Shown here piece by piece: positions 48,660 through 61,462 of a stretch of DNA of 64,000 nt. The position numbers and the translations under genes were made by a program. Source of the stretch: Oenanthe sinensis (lineage: Eukaryota; Streptophyta; Magnoliopsida; Apiales; Apiaceae); assembly GCA_028671895.1 (NCBI GenBank), contig CM053803.1, positions 23,024,501 through 23,088,500 of the forward strand, written 5' to 3'. Each line of letters begins with the position of its first letter. Position 1 is the stretch's first letter. The notes below the pieces were generated by a model that had not been told where the DNA came from, did no database searches, and saw nothing but the letters and a program-made list of their open reading frames with translations.

Positions 48660-50395
48660 AATATTATAGGAAGGGCCTCTGTGGTTAGGGTTGTTTGGAG
48701 ACCAGAGAATAACAGAAAGGGAGTTTGACAAGTATAAAATGTAAGATTTAAAGTGCACAGAGAGCTACTAGCACTGTGGAGAGATTGTTTCTCTATGCAC
48801 CTCTATTTGTATCAATAAGTGCTGATACTTCCTAGAAATGCATTTCTATGTATGAACATAGCGAGTCAATATTAAATTCTTTCATCTCACGTTAACAAAT
48901 AATTGTTTATGAGTTCTTAAAATTAGAAAGTAAAATGTGAAACTTACAGATTGTACATGCAAATAATTATATTATTTTTAATCAAATAAAATTATAGAAT
49001 AAAAATAAGTTACAAAAAATTACCTCATATTTTAGATTATTTTTTTGATTTTTAATATTTTTTTACTTATTACACAAAATTAACCGGTTGATTGAAACAA
49101 CCTCATACACCCCGTGTTTGTCTATAATTTTACATTAATAAGATGGTATGTAATTTATTTACATTTTAGAAAAATTCATCTAGTTTATATAAAATAAAAT
49201 TTCATCCGAGAGTGATGTCCTTGGTACTTGTTTTGACAGTATAGTCGGTATAATTTTACTTCAAGATTAGCAACAAACAAAAAATAGCACAGCCCATAAA
49301 ATATTTAACTCCAATAATTCACGGGCAAGGGACACTCCAGCTTTATTTCTCTGTCATGGTACAGAAAGGTGGCCGGAACTAAAATTTTGAAAAATAACAT
49401 AATTTAAATAATTTAAATATTCATCATATTAATGAAATGGGTGGACTCATCGAGAAAATAATCGAAATTTTAAATATCTACTCATCATATTATAGTAATT
49501 TTAATCTGTTTGTTTTTTTAAATATCATCTATTTCAACCAAATATAACATAAATATTCAAATATTGTTTCTCACAGTTCTCTAGTGTCTTTAATTATTTG
49601 GTGTACACTACATTTAATAATTTATACGTATGAGAGTTTTTTTATCACGAATAACATTAACGGGAGATGTTTTATGTGAATTCATAAAATTATGGTATTT
49701 ATCTGTGTTTAAGATAACTTTTTAAAAAATTTCAACTAGTCGTTATATAAATATAGAACATTATGAACTCGTGAAATCAATATGAATATATTAAGAATCG
49801 GATTTGTAGGTTGAACAGCTGAAATCATTCCCAGATCATCAGATCTCTAGTAAATAGTATGGCCCTTACTACTCGTAATGTTTATGTACAAATTAACTAT
49901 AGCTTTTTGATCCCAACAGCAACAAGTCATATGTAATGCAACTTCAGAATAATGCATGAATGAACTATCTTGCTAATATTGGCCGAGTATGAATGGCACT
50001 TCGTGATAATTAGTTCTAGTTCTATCCAAGGTTCGTATACGTGTTTTTTGTTAATAAATAAATTGATAACTTTATAAATAAATATTTATTTTAAAAAATC
50101 TCGAAACTGAGTCAAAGTTGAACCGAACTTGAGACTATTTGTGATGATTTGGAGTGACTCTATGATCACATGGACAAAAATAAAGAACGTAAAAATCAAA
50201 GCGATATAGAACGATATCCCTAAATCACATTTAAAGGTTCACACTCCATAGTCCATACTGCAAGAAAGTTGTTCATCTCACTACCACCAAAAGCAAAACA
50301 TGTTGTGGCGTATGCCGGGTGTCATTAATCAAATCTTATGCTGCCATCCCAACTCAGGTAGAATCAATTCCATATGAAAATATAAGAGTCTTGAC
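48660..50395. other. WOX upstream region and intergenic DNA, no gene seen
   Basis: On the - strand an ATTTTATACTTG about 75 bases upstream of the WOX ATG is a possible TATA element. The rest is AT-rich without motifs. Confidence 0.45.
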
Positions 50396-50634
50396 CGGTT
50401 AATTATCAAATAAGTCACTTGTTATGTTCAAATGTATTAAGTGAGTCATTCATTACAAAAATTATTCGATTGACTCACTAATTTAAAATTTTGTATTAAC
50501 TTAATTAGTCATTCCCGGATGGCCTTTATGATACAAAATTTTAAATTAATGATTAATTTGAGTCATTTTTTCAATGACCGACTCACTTGATATATTTGGA
50601 CGCAGCAAATGAGCTACTTGATCATTAACCCGTT
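50396..50634. mobile_element. Near-palindromic foldback MITE
   Basis: Arms of about 107 bases (50396-50502 and 50528-50634) are inverted copies. Left begins CGGTTAATTATCAAATAAGT and the inverted right arm CGGGTTAATGATCAAGTAGC. Both contain AAGTGAGTC and AATTTAAAATTTTGTAT. A short related fragment (AAACGGGTTAAT, AATGAGTCATT) occurs near 42780-42840. Confidence 0.8.
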
Positions 50635-50879
50635 TTAACTATTATTTTTAATTGTTAAATTTTAAAGAAAATAATTTAAATTAGAAGATTAACTTTTAAT
50701 TTTTTGTACCAACTTTGCTATTCAATCTAAACCTGGGAATAATTTTTGTATTGAATTAGAAATAACTTTCTTGATTTTAATAAATATTAAAATTTCATGG
50801 GATCGAATAGTAGATGAAAATTTTAAATTATAAATAATACGAATAAAATATGATTTATGAATATAGTTATTACTTATTA

Positions 50880-51134
50880 CTCTCTCAGTCTCCTTTTAGT
50901 TGTCCCTTTTGGGGGGAAAAATGTGTCCCTAATTATTTGTCCTTCTCTCTTTTCAAAACAAGTTTATAAAGATTTTTCCAAATAATACTCTTACGTTTCT
51001 ATTTTCAATATTTGATTAATTCAAATATATAAATAATTCAACTCATTTAATGTGAGTAGTTATGTAAATTAATTATCCAATTAATATTTTTTTTAATGTG
51101 TGTTTTTATTTTAAAAGGGAACTAAAAGAGGGAG
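50880..51134. mobile_element. Stowaway MITE
   Basis: Ends CTCTCTCAGTCTCCTTTTAG and, inverted, CTCCCTCTTTTAGTTCCCTT, with TA on both sides. Confidence 0.85.
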
Positions 51135-51136
51135 TA

Positions 51137-52391
51137 GTTAAGTGCGCCAGCACAATCATATTTACTTGGTCTTTTTATACGATTTTGTTTGTGTTTTGCT
51201 TTCGAGTGATTTACCGACATTGGGTCATTAGGTAGGGGACTGAGCCACTGAAGGTCGCAAGCAGCAAAGGCACCGTCATTTTAACTATAAAATAATTGAA
51301 GAATATTTTGATGGTAAATGTTGGTATAAACATTGTCAGAGTCTCATATAATATTACAACACGGTATGGCAGAAGGAAATAAAAAATTACAAATGTTTCA
51401 TGTACTTGCATATGTGTTTAATACTCTGTCAAAAAAAAACATAAGAGTTTAATACACGTCGAATCCTGTTTTCAATGATTCGTGGTCTAGATTCGACTTT
51501 TAGTCTCTGTTTTAAAAGGTCACAATTAAATGGAATTAACTGCCAATTAATCATGTACAAAAAATTATATTATAAAATTAAAACTCTACTACTAAAAAAA
51601 CTCTCCTCTTTTTCATTAGTTAGGCGCCTTCGTGATTCGTCTCACCCTCCTGCGATGGTTTATCCATCCGCCAGGGTCTCTCTTTCTTACTTTGATTTTA
51701 TTTTTCATTCAATAATACTCATCTTTCGGTGAGTTGTGTTTAGTGTATCCCATTTTTTGAGTTGTTTGTTGTATCTCTACGTAAGAGTTTAGTATGTTTT
51801 TGAATTATTTTTCGTTGAGAATGATTTACATGATATATTTGGAGATCCGGAATGCGCGCATTGAATAAGTGTGGAATGGAATAGTGATGGATATCGCAAG
51901 AGCTCATATCTCATAACAGAATTTTATTCATACGATGGGGACATATGTACCTCCGATCTCAGTTAGTACAACTGAGATATCTGAACATTAGACTACATCT
52001 AGATATAATTGTGTGAAGGTCAATTGTGATACTACTATCCAGAAAAACATCGAAAATTTGTGTATGCTGGAAGAAATCATTGAATTCATTTTTAGTTTAA
52101 AAAATATTTGTATTCACTATGTTAAACGATCAGGAAACAAAGCGACTAATTGTTTAACTCGTTAATTTATTTTTGCAACCTGGTTGTATAGTCGGTTGGA
52201 GATTTTTTTGGGCTGAGTTCCGTCCAAGTTAATGAATTTGGTTTTAAATTTGTCAAAATAAATTGCCAATTAATCATTATTTATTAATTTTTTAAATTAA
52301 CCTTATATTAATTGAGTTAAAAAAATATTTTTATAAATATTAATTAAAAATCAGATAAATCAATCAAAAATTATTATTAATAGGTTAAAAT

Positions 52392-52422
<31 letters not shown>

Positions 52423-53080
52423 CATAATAAATTTAATTGTTTAACTTGCAAATGTGTCCTCCCGAACCCAACCCGAAATTTTAATGGGACAGAATACCCA
52501 ACCCGAACCTAACCCAAAATTTTAATGGGTCAGAATACTCAACCCTAATTACCCATGAGTAACCCGAACCCGAAATAATTATAATTAATAAATATAAATA
52601 AAAAATAATTATTTTTATTATAAAAATTATTTTTAATAATATTTAAATAAAATAATTAATATTTAATTAATTAATTAATATATAAATAATATTATATATT
52701 TAATTTATATTATATATATAATTTTGGGTCATTTCAGGTGACCCGAAAATGAACCGATTTTCTCGGGTCATTTTAGGATTAACCTAAAATTGACCCGAAC
52801 CCGAAAAACTCCAACCCGAATTAATATTTTTCAGGTCGTGTCCAAAATTGTCACCCCTATCGATAACAAGCATCACTCGTAAGATTTCAACAGAACTGAA
52901 ATTATTTAAATGGCTCGCCGGAATCTATAACGTCAATGATGTCTAGATTTTAAAAATTACTAAATATAAGGGTGATATATATAAACATATGCATGTGTAT
53001 GTATGAATATGATTGAAGATAGAGGAGAGGGCTGTTAGTCGAGGAGAAAGTAGTGAATTAGATGATAGTTTCTATTGACA
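51137..53080. other. Intergenic DNA with a hAT-like repeat, no gene seen
   Basis: About 52455-52860 is full of AACCCGAACCC and its complement GGGTTCGGGT. Its right end, read inverted, begins TAGGGGTGACAATTTTGG, like a plant hAT-type terminus; the left end is unclear. The remainder, including frames near 51475-51732, shows nothing recognisable. Confidence 0.4.
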
Positions 53081-53081
53081 T

Positions 53082-53082
<1 letters not shown>

Positions 53083-53170
<88 letters not shown>

Positions 53171-53202
53171 TGTATATGTATGTATATATGTATGTATGTA
53201 TG

Positions 53203-53234
<32 letters not shown>

Positions 53235-53261
53235 TGTATATGTATGTATGTATGTATGTAT
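53083..53261. repeat. Compound microsatellite (TA)n-(TATG)n
   Basis: About 60 bases of TA are followed by about 115 bases of TATG units broken by single TA insertions. The long Tyr/Ile/Cys/Met frames across it on both strands are artefacts of the repeat. Confidence 0.95.
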
Positions 53262-53994
53262 CATGTGAAGTGATAGTTTGGAAAGTTGGTTGGTTAATAA
53301 ATTTATGGAAAATAATAATTTCAAGGTAGCTAGAATACTCATACAACATGGGAAGTTACTTACTCACTCCTCTTGTGGTGACCTGCACTTCCTCAGAAAT
53401 AGAATTTTCCTCCTTTCAACCAAACATATTTTTTAACTTCCTAGAAACTTTATAATGAAATTAAATATGCAGATATTACAACTTGTAAAAGAAGTGAATA
53501 CCTACAAGCAACCAAACGAGCACTTATCAAGTAAAATTCATCTAAATGGCTGCCTCTTGAGTGATAAAATATGACTTTGGGAGAAAGAATCCAATTCCAA
53601 CGATAATTTTAACGGATTGTTCGGAGTAAACATTAAGATGAATAAGCTATCTAGATCTTTTCCAAAATATGTACCAACCTTCTCATGATAAGAGCACATT
53701 TGACCGTGGAACATAATCCAAGTTATGGCCTGACCAATCTAGTGGACCCCTTCCATAAAACTAAACCCCATCAGTCAGGAGGCTCATCGCTTTCTACTTT
53801 TCACCAAATAGCTTTCATGAACCATCATCAAGTTTTAACATCTTTAATACTCTTTATCAACCTCAAAACCTCCTCGGTCCTAAATCCAGCTGCGTGAGAT
53901 TTTGGGTACAACGATACTTTTTTGAATAAAGATTAATAATTATTTATCCACTTAGTTATCACATCATTAGTAGATATATACATAATTTTATAGT
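53262..53994. other. Intergenic DNA, no gene seen
   Basis: A frame at 53685-53897 has ordinary composition but no family motif. Confidence 0.4.
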
Positions 53995-55425
53995 GTTGAA
54001 AGGTTTCGAGTCATAAATGCAACGGAATAAACACGAAAAATAAATCAAAATAGTGAAACCATCTGCAGAATCCATGCGAAAACACAATATTTAATTTGGA
54101 GATCGTGATGTATTACCTTTTGAAGCTTTAATATATTAAAGATGGAGATTATGGAGGTCCAAAACTCGTACGATCACCACATATCTCGCAGCACGCGATC
54201 TACGCTCTAACGGTATCCACACGAACACTTGATCTTCGAAGGAGGAAGGATGTACCGGCACCCCAAGTTGTTTCTCCCAACCCCTCTCTCTCTCTCTATG
54301 CGGCTCGGGTTTGTCAAAAATGAATTAGGTTAAATAATAGAGAAAGAGATGTATATATAGAGGAAATAAACAAGCCTTTTAGCACATAATCTGATTGGGC
54401 CTAAAATTTAATTAATTTATTTAAAATTTTAATTTTAATTTAAATAACTAATTAAGTCATACTTAAAAAATATTCAAATATATTTGAATTATAAATGAAT
54501 TCAAATTTTTAATTTTATTAATTAAGTCCACTTAGTTAATATCAAAAATAAATTTGAATTACTATTAATACTATTTCAAGTGTTCTTTGTGTGTGACCCT
54601 TTAGGTTATAATAAAATTATAAATAATAAGTGACATCTATTAATACATCATTGTTATCCAAGTAATAATAATTAAATCGGTGATTCGATTAATTATTTCG
54701 TGAATAATGTACAATGTAATATAATCATTTTAATCTTGATATTATATATTAAACTCGAGGCATATCTCGTGTCACCCTCTTCATAATTTAATATTTATTT
54801 TCCTGATCGATGAGTAGGCTTTTAAAATAAATCAATATTTGAGTACAGTCGTGCATTTCATAGTCTCAATCAAACAAGAGACCGATAATATCATACCAAA
54901 AATTAGGAGGATTAAATCTCTTCAAATACATTCATATTTCTCATATGGTTCATAATATACCCAATATGCATCTTGATCATCACCCGATCAAAGACAACTT
55001 TTAATGTAATCAAAGTATATTAATTCTCATATAGAAATATAATGGTTTCAGATCTAAGGATCATTACATCATTACCACTGTGAAAATTACTTATCACACT
55101 TATTTAACATGTAGAATCTCATGGCGGGTCATTCCAGTGTCATGTATTGAGAAATGCACTTATTTTCTTGACTTAAGTATCGTCATACTTATGACCAATG
55201 AGATGTGGTCATCAGTCAACAAATATACTAGTCTGTGTATATTATCATCATTCTTAAATAATAATAATACACTAAAGAATTTTAGGAATAAAAAGATAAT
55301 ATTCATATAATCTAATTTTTAAGTCATATACTTAAAGATATAATCCTTATCGAAATTTCAAGGACGTTTATTATGTTATCATTTATAACGCTATAAATAA
55401 AATATTAACTCAAAAATAAAAAAAA
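53995..55425 (-). repeat. Ty1/copia LTR, minus orientation, abutting the left palindrome arm
   Basis: Read on the - strand the segment ends ACTCGAAACCTTTCAACA at 53995. It contains a TATA-like CTATATATACATCTC (about 54355) followed by a leader rich in AGAGAGAGAGGGG, as expected for U3/R/U5 of a copia LTR. Its junction with pol at about 55425 lies inside a poly-T stretch. The end of pol and the start of the LTR appear deleted there. Confidence 0.6.
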
Positions 55426-57671
55426 ACATAATATCTCTCAGGCTCATGGTGAATCCTTCAAGATCTATGAACAACTTGTGTTTCTTGAGCAATGTTATTT
55501 TGTTTGTACATTCTGCTCAGGTTCCTCCTCTAGTTCAATGTTATCTTGTGGGTCTCGAAATTCATCGAGATCTATTATCCTCCCATTATTTTTCTTAGAG
55601 AGCATCTCTCTTTCAAGGAATACAGCAGTTCGAGCAACAAACACTTTGTTCTCGGAAGGATTATAAAAAAAATAACCCTTTGTTTCAATTGGGTATCCTA
55701 TAAAATTACATTTGTATGATTTTGGTCCCAACAGATTAGACATTTCACAAATGCCTCATATCCCTAAATTTTCATAAATGACATGATATGACGTTTCTCA
55801 GCCCATATCTCATACGAAATCCTTTGAACCTTTTTAGTAGGAACTCAATTAAGTGTATATGCAGCTGTCTCCATGGCGTAATCCCAGAAACTAATTAGAA
55901 GATCTGCGTGACTCATCATTGATCGCACTATGTCCCAACAAGGTAAGATTCCTCCTCTTAGAAACTACATTTCATTATGGTGTTCCGGCAAGAGTGAGTT
56001 GTGATACAATACCACACTCTTTTAAGAAACTCTTAAATTCATGGTTTAAGTATTCATGGCCTAACTTCCGTTAGTTTGCATGGCTTAACTTCTGTTAGTT
56101 TGCATGGCTTAACTTCCGTTAGTTTGCTTTTCTACTTCAGCTTTGTATTCTTTGAACTTTTTAAAAGAATCGGATTTGTTCTTCATAAGATATACATATC
56201 TACTGAAATCATCTGTAAATGTGATAAAGTGGTAAAAGTCACATCTTTCCATAGTAAGCATAGGACCTCATACATCACTATGTATGAGTTCTAATCATTC
56301 AGTAAACCTTTTACCTTGTCCAGTAAAAGGGGTTTTAGTCATTTTTCCAATAAGACAATGTCTGAATGCTTCATATGATTCAAAATCAAACTTATCTAAG
56401 TATCCATCTTTATGTAACTTGGAAATGTGTTTCTCATTTATATGGCCTAAATGATAGTACTAGAGGTACGTTTGATTTGAGTCATTAGTCTTAAGACGTT
56501 TGTTATTCACATAATATATAAGAATGTCTAAATCAAAAACATATAAACTGTTAAATAAAATTGCAACCCCATAGGTAAAATTATTAAAAAAAAGGAATAA
56601 TTATTGTTCTGAATAGAAAATACAAATACAAATAAGAAACCGAAATAATGTTTCTGCAAATTACAGGCACATAAAAACAGTTCTCAAGTTCTAAAATAAG
56701 CCCAGTGGGCAACGATAAATAATAAGTCCCTACAGCTAAAGCATCAACATTTGCTCCATTGCCAACTCGTAGGTCGACCTCTTCTTTAGCCAAAGTCCTA
56801 CTCATTTGCAGTTCCTGCACATTTATACAAATGTGAGAACCACGTCTAATACCCTGATGTAGAAATAGACAAATTGATTTCTATAATATAAATACCTGAA
56901 TCAGAAACTTGACTAGCCTTCTTCTTCAGATCCTCTAAATAAGTATGACAGTTTCTCTTCCAATGACCCGGTTTACCACAGTAGTGATAATCACCCTTTA
57001 CAATACCACTCTTAGGCTTTAAAGTCTGTTTGGGATTAGTTTTTGGCTTGGGAACATAGGTAGATTCGATCTTCTTCTTTTCCTTCCATGTGTCTTTCCC
57101 TTTAGCCTTACCTTTCTTTCCCACCATCAATATGGGAGCGGGTTCATCCCTTTTCATGCTAGGCTCACTAGTTCTCAACATAGCCAACAATTCAGTGGGT
57201 TTTTTTGTCTATCTCATTCATATTGTAGTTCATAAAAAAAAAAAAAGAATACTTGTTCAATGATTGCGAGATCAAATCAATCTGAGCTTCCAGACCAATC
57301 GGGAAACCCAAACTGTCAAGGTACTTAATATACCTTATCATCTTTAGAACATGTGTTTGAATCAGTTCACACTCTTCCTGTTTACAAGAATAAAGTGCCT
57401 TGCTCGTGTCGAACCTTTCTTGACGAGCTTGTCCCTCAAACATTCTTTGAATGTGTTCAATCATCTCATAAGCATCTATATGCTCATGTTCTTTTTGAAG
57501 CTCAGCATGAGCTTGTTGCCAACATAAGACATGCAACATCATTCGCATCATCAATATACTTTTGATAAGTATTTTGTATAGTGCACGATGCATTCTCAAT
57601 CGGAAGAGCAGGGGGATGAATCGTAATGACATGGATTTTTTTCTCTTATTTGAGGACAATCCTCAAATTCC
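55426..57671 (-). pseudogene. Ty1/copia gag-pol, left (minus) arm of a palindrome
   Basis: Read leftward from 57671: gag (LQKEHEHIDAYEMIEHIQRM, MFEGQARQERFDTSK), MNYNMNEIDK, a zinc-knuckle-like YHYCGKPGHWKRNCH with its first Cys replaced by Tyr, and a protease region whose DTG site is damaged by a small deletion. Then GNGANVDALAVGTYYLSLPT, integrase scraps, and finally KCNFIGYPIETKGYFFYNPS (55.68 kb). Stops and frameshifts occur throughout. It is an inverted partner of 57684-60230. The arm includes a 24-bp triplication that the partner lacks. Confidence 0.88.
56055..56126. repeat. 24-bp unit in three tandem copies
   Basis: Three 24-base units (CATGGCTTAACTTCCGTTAG plus TTTG) with one or two substitutions lie within the integrase region of the left copia arm. 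The right arm has unrelated integrase coding sequence at the same point. Confidence 0.9.
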
Positions 57672-57683
57672 TATAATAATCAA
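57672..57683. other. Centre of the copia palindrome (12-base spacer)
   Basis: The spacer TATAATAATCAA separates GAGGACAATCCTCAAATTCC from its near inverse, GGAAGTATTTGAGGATTTTC. Outward from here both strands read gag in opposite directions. Confidence 0.85.
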
Positions 57684-60660
57684 GGAAGTATTTGAGGATT
57701 TTCCTCAAGCGGGAGAAAAAACTCCATGTCATTATGATTCATACCCTTGTTCCTCGGATTGAGAATGCATCTCGCGCTATACAAACTATTTATCATAAGC
57801 AAATTGATGATGCTAATGATGTTGCATGTCTCATGTTGGCAACAATGAGTGATCAGCTTCAAAAACAACATGAGCATATAGATGCTTATGAGATGATTGA
57901 ACACCTTCAAAGAATGTTTGAGGGACAAGGTCGTCAAAAAAGGTTCGACACGAGCAAGTCACTTTATTCTTGCAAACAGGGAGAGCGTGAATTGGTTCAA
58001 AACATGTTCTAAGATGATAGGGTATATTGAGTACCTTGACACTTTGGGTTTCCCGATTGGTCCGAAATCTCAGATTGACTTGATCTTGCAATCTTTGAAT
58101 AATAATTATTCTCTTTTTATTATGAACTACAATATGAATGAGATAGACAAAATACTCACTGAATTATTAGCTATGTTGAGAACTGCTCAGCCCAACATGA
58201 AAAAGGCTGAATCTGCTCTCATATTGATGCTGAGCAAGAAAGGTAAGGCTAAAGGGAAAGACACGTGGAAGGAAAAGAAGAAAACTGGATCTACTTCTAT
58301 TTTGAATCCAAAAGCTAATCCCAAACAGACTTAAAAGCCTAAGGCTAGTGTTGTAAAAGATGATTATCATTATTGTGGTAAATCGGGGCATTGGAAGAGA
58401 AACTGTCATGCTTATTTAGAGGAGCTGAAGAAAAAAAAGGTTGGTCAAGCTTCTGATTTAGGTATTGATATCATAGATGTCAATTTATCTATTTCTACAT
58501 CATAGGTATTAGATACTGGATGTGGTTCTCACATTTGTATAAATGTGCATGAACTGCAAAGAAGTAGGACTTTGGCTAAAGAAGAGGTCGACCCACGAGT
58601 TGTAAATGGAGCAAAGGTTGCTGCTTTCGCTGTAGGAACTTATTATTTATCGTTACCCACTAGGCTTATTTTAGAATTTGCGAACTATTTTTACGTGCCT
58701 GCAATTTGTAGAAACATTATCTCGGTTTCTTGTTTGGACAAGAAAGGTTTTGCATTTTTAATTCAGAACAATAGTTGTTCCTTTTTTTTTAATAATCTTA
58801 CCTATGGGGTTACACGTTTATTTAACGTTTTATATGTTCTTGATTTAGACACTCTCATTTATAATGTGAATAACAAACATCTTAAGACTGATGACTCAAA
58901 TCAAACGTGCCTTTGGTACTGTCGTTTAGTCCATATAAATCAAAAACACATTTCCAAGTAACATAAGAATGGATACTTGGATAAGTTTGATTTTGAATCG
59001 TACGAAGCATGTGAACCTTGTCTTATTGGAAAAATGACTAAGCCCCTTTTACTAGACAAGGTGAAAGAACCACTGAACGATTAAAACTCATATATAGTGA
59101 TGTATGTGGTCCTATGCATAATATGGCAAGAGGTGACTTTTACTACTTTATCACATTTACTGATGATTTCAGAAGATATGGATATATGTATCTTATGAAG
59201 AACGAATTTGATTCTTTTGAAAAGTTCAAAGAATACAAAGCTGGAGTAGAAAAACTAACTAGCATAAATATTAAGACTCTACGATCTCATTGTGGAGGTG
59301 AATACTTAAGCCATCAATTTAAGAGTTTCTTAAAATAGTGTGATATTGTATCACAACTCACTCCTCCCGGAACAAGTTTCTGAGAGGAGGAATCATACCT
59401 TGTTGGTCATTGGACGATCAATGATGAATCACACAGATTTTCCAATTAGTTTCAAGGGTTACGCCTTAGAGACGGCTGCATATATACTTAACCGAATTCC
59501 TATTAAAATGGTTCAAAAGACTCCGTATGAGATATGGATTGAGAAATGTCACGGCATGTCATTTATGAAAATTTAGGGATGTAAGGCGTTTGTGAAATGT
59601 GTAATATCTGACAAGCTGGGACCAAAATTAGACAAATGTAATTTTGTGGGATACCCAATTGAAACAAAGGGTTATTCTTTCTATAATCCTTCCGAGAACA
59701 AAGTGTTTGTTGCTCGAACTACTGTATTCCTTAAAAGATAGATGCTCTCTAAGAAAAATAGTATGAGGATAATAGATCTCGATGAAATTCGAGACCCACA
59801 TGATAACATTGAACCAGAGGAGGAACCTGAGCAGAATGTACAAGAAAATAATATTGCTAAAGAAACACAAGTTGTTCGTAGGGCTGGAAGGATTATCTGT
59901 GGGCGTGAAAGATATTATGGATTTCTTTTGACTCAAGATGGTGATGTAATGTTTGTCGACGAAGATGAGACTCTCACCTTCCAAGACCCTATGAACATTC
60001 CAGATTCTAAGAAATGGCTAGAAGCCATGAAATCTGAGATGGCCTTCATGTATAAAAATAAAATGTGGACTTTGGTTGATCCATCTGAAGGAGTAAAACC
60101 TATAGGGTGCAGTCGATTTTCAAGAAGAAGATCGACATGGATGACAATGTACAGACCTATAAGGCACGAGTGGTGGCAAAAGGTTTCAAGCAAATTCATC
60201 GTATTGACTATGATGAGACCTTTTTACTAGTGGCTATGGTCAAGTCCATCAATATTCTGCTTTCTATTTCTGCTTAATATGATTATGAAATTTGACAAAT
60301 GGATGTCAAAACCGCTTTCTTAAATGGGAGCCTAGAAGAGGATGTATACATGGCACAACCTGAGGGTTTTGTTGATCCAAAGAATGCAGGAAAGATTTGT
60401 AGTTGCGTCGATCCATTTATGGATTGAAACAAGTTTCAAGGAGATGAAACATTCTTTTTGATGAAACAATCAAAGAGTTTGGGTTTGTTCAAAATGAAGT
60501 TGATGATATATTACTAATAGGGAATGACACACCTTCTCTATAGACTGTTAAGACTTAGTTGAGTAAAAGTTTCACAATGAAAGACTTAGGCGATGAGACT
60601 TATATATATTTTCGTGATCAGGATCTATAGAGATTGATCGACCTAAGTCAGAGTACATAC
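57684..60660 (+). pseudogene. Ty1/copia gag-pol, right (plus) arm of the palindrome
   Basis: Gag begins within a degraded frame (REKKLHVIMIHTLVPRIENA, then DDANDVACLMLATM and MIEHLQRMFEGQGRQ). It continues past a frameshift through IGYIEYLDTLGFPIG to the altered knuckle YHYCGKSGHWKRNC. The protease keeps VLDTGCGSHIC (about 58507). Integrase contains GDFYYFITFTDDFRRYGY and TLRSHCGGEYLSHQF (59.1-59.3 kb), then TPYEIWIEKCHG. RT begins EAMKSEMAFMYKNKMWTLVD and ends around MDVKTAFLNGSLEEDVYM (60.3 kb) with stops on the way. At 60661 it is cut by a Sirevirus LTR. No 5' LTR, primer-binding site or complete gag start exists at the palindrome centre. Confidence 0.88.
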
Positions 60661-61425
60661 TGTTAGGAATATATTCATTTTGATGATGTACAAAATACTA
60701 GAACAGGGTCTAGCTCAGTTTATCTGTAATAAGTCTTTCTAGTCTCTGAAATGTATAATCAGAGTCTAGATGGTCAACATTCATGTTACTTGTACTTAGA
60801 AGAATTTCTGTAGAAAGTGAAACCAGAGTCTGCATGAAGATCAGAGTCTGGAAGGTGATCAGAGTCTATAGACTATCAGAGTCTATGATCTATCAGAGTC
60901 TACATGTGATCAGAGTCTGAAGATCATCAGAGTCTGAAGATTTCAGAGTCTATACAGTTGAGGTTAAATTTGGAAGAAGATCACAGGAATGGAAAGTCTT
61001 CGAAGATCAAGATAAATATATTGCAGATATGCTATGGGAAAGAAAGAGAATTCTAGAAGGAAACTGTCAACTAATAATTAGGAATTCTATTCCTATTGTA
61101 ATTTATCTTTCTGTTATTAGTTGATAGGCAGCTCTCTATATAAACTCTATGTAACCTAATTGTAAAGGTGTGGAAGTCGAAGCATAATTATCTGAGTGAA
61201 ATTCTGTGAGAGCATAGAAATAGAGAGAGTTGCTGTGATAAACACAGAGAAGCTGCTAGGGTTTGTGTACACCCTAGGAGAGTTTTGTATTCACAAATCA
61301 ATAATACAAAACAGTACTTATTCATATTTTTGTGTTTGAGTTTGTTCTTAATTTGATTTTAAATCGGGCAGAAAAGACATACAAGTATTCAACCCCCCAC
61401 TTCTACTTGTACGACTGGGAAAACA
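60661..61425 (+). repeat. 5' LTR of a Sirevirus (Ty1/copia)
   Basis: Begins TGTTAGGAATATATTC and ends TTCAACCCCCCACTTCTACT followed by GGGAAAACA. A primer-binding-like ATTAGTATCAAAGCG follows. CTATATAAACTCTATG at about 61135 is the TATA box. U3 holds nine CAGAGTCT copies between about 60760 and 60955. It interrupts the RT region of the copia right arm. Confidence 0.88.
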
Positions 61426-61462
61426 ATTAGTATCAAAGCGTAACGTTTAAAATCGATCAAAG

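Noticed and set aside
53062..53349. Long Tyr/Ile/Cys/Met-rich open frames on both strands
   Set aside because: They are translations of the TA/TATG microsatellite, with no stop codons by chance of the repeat.
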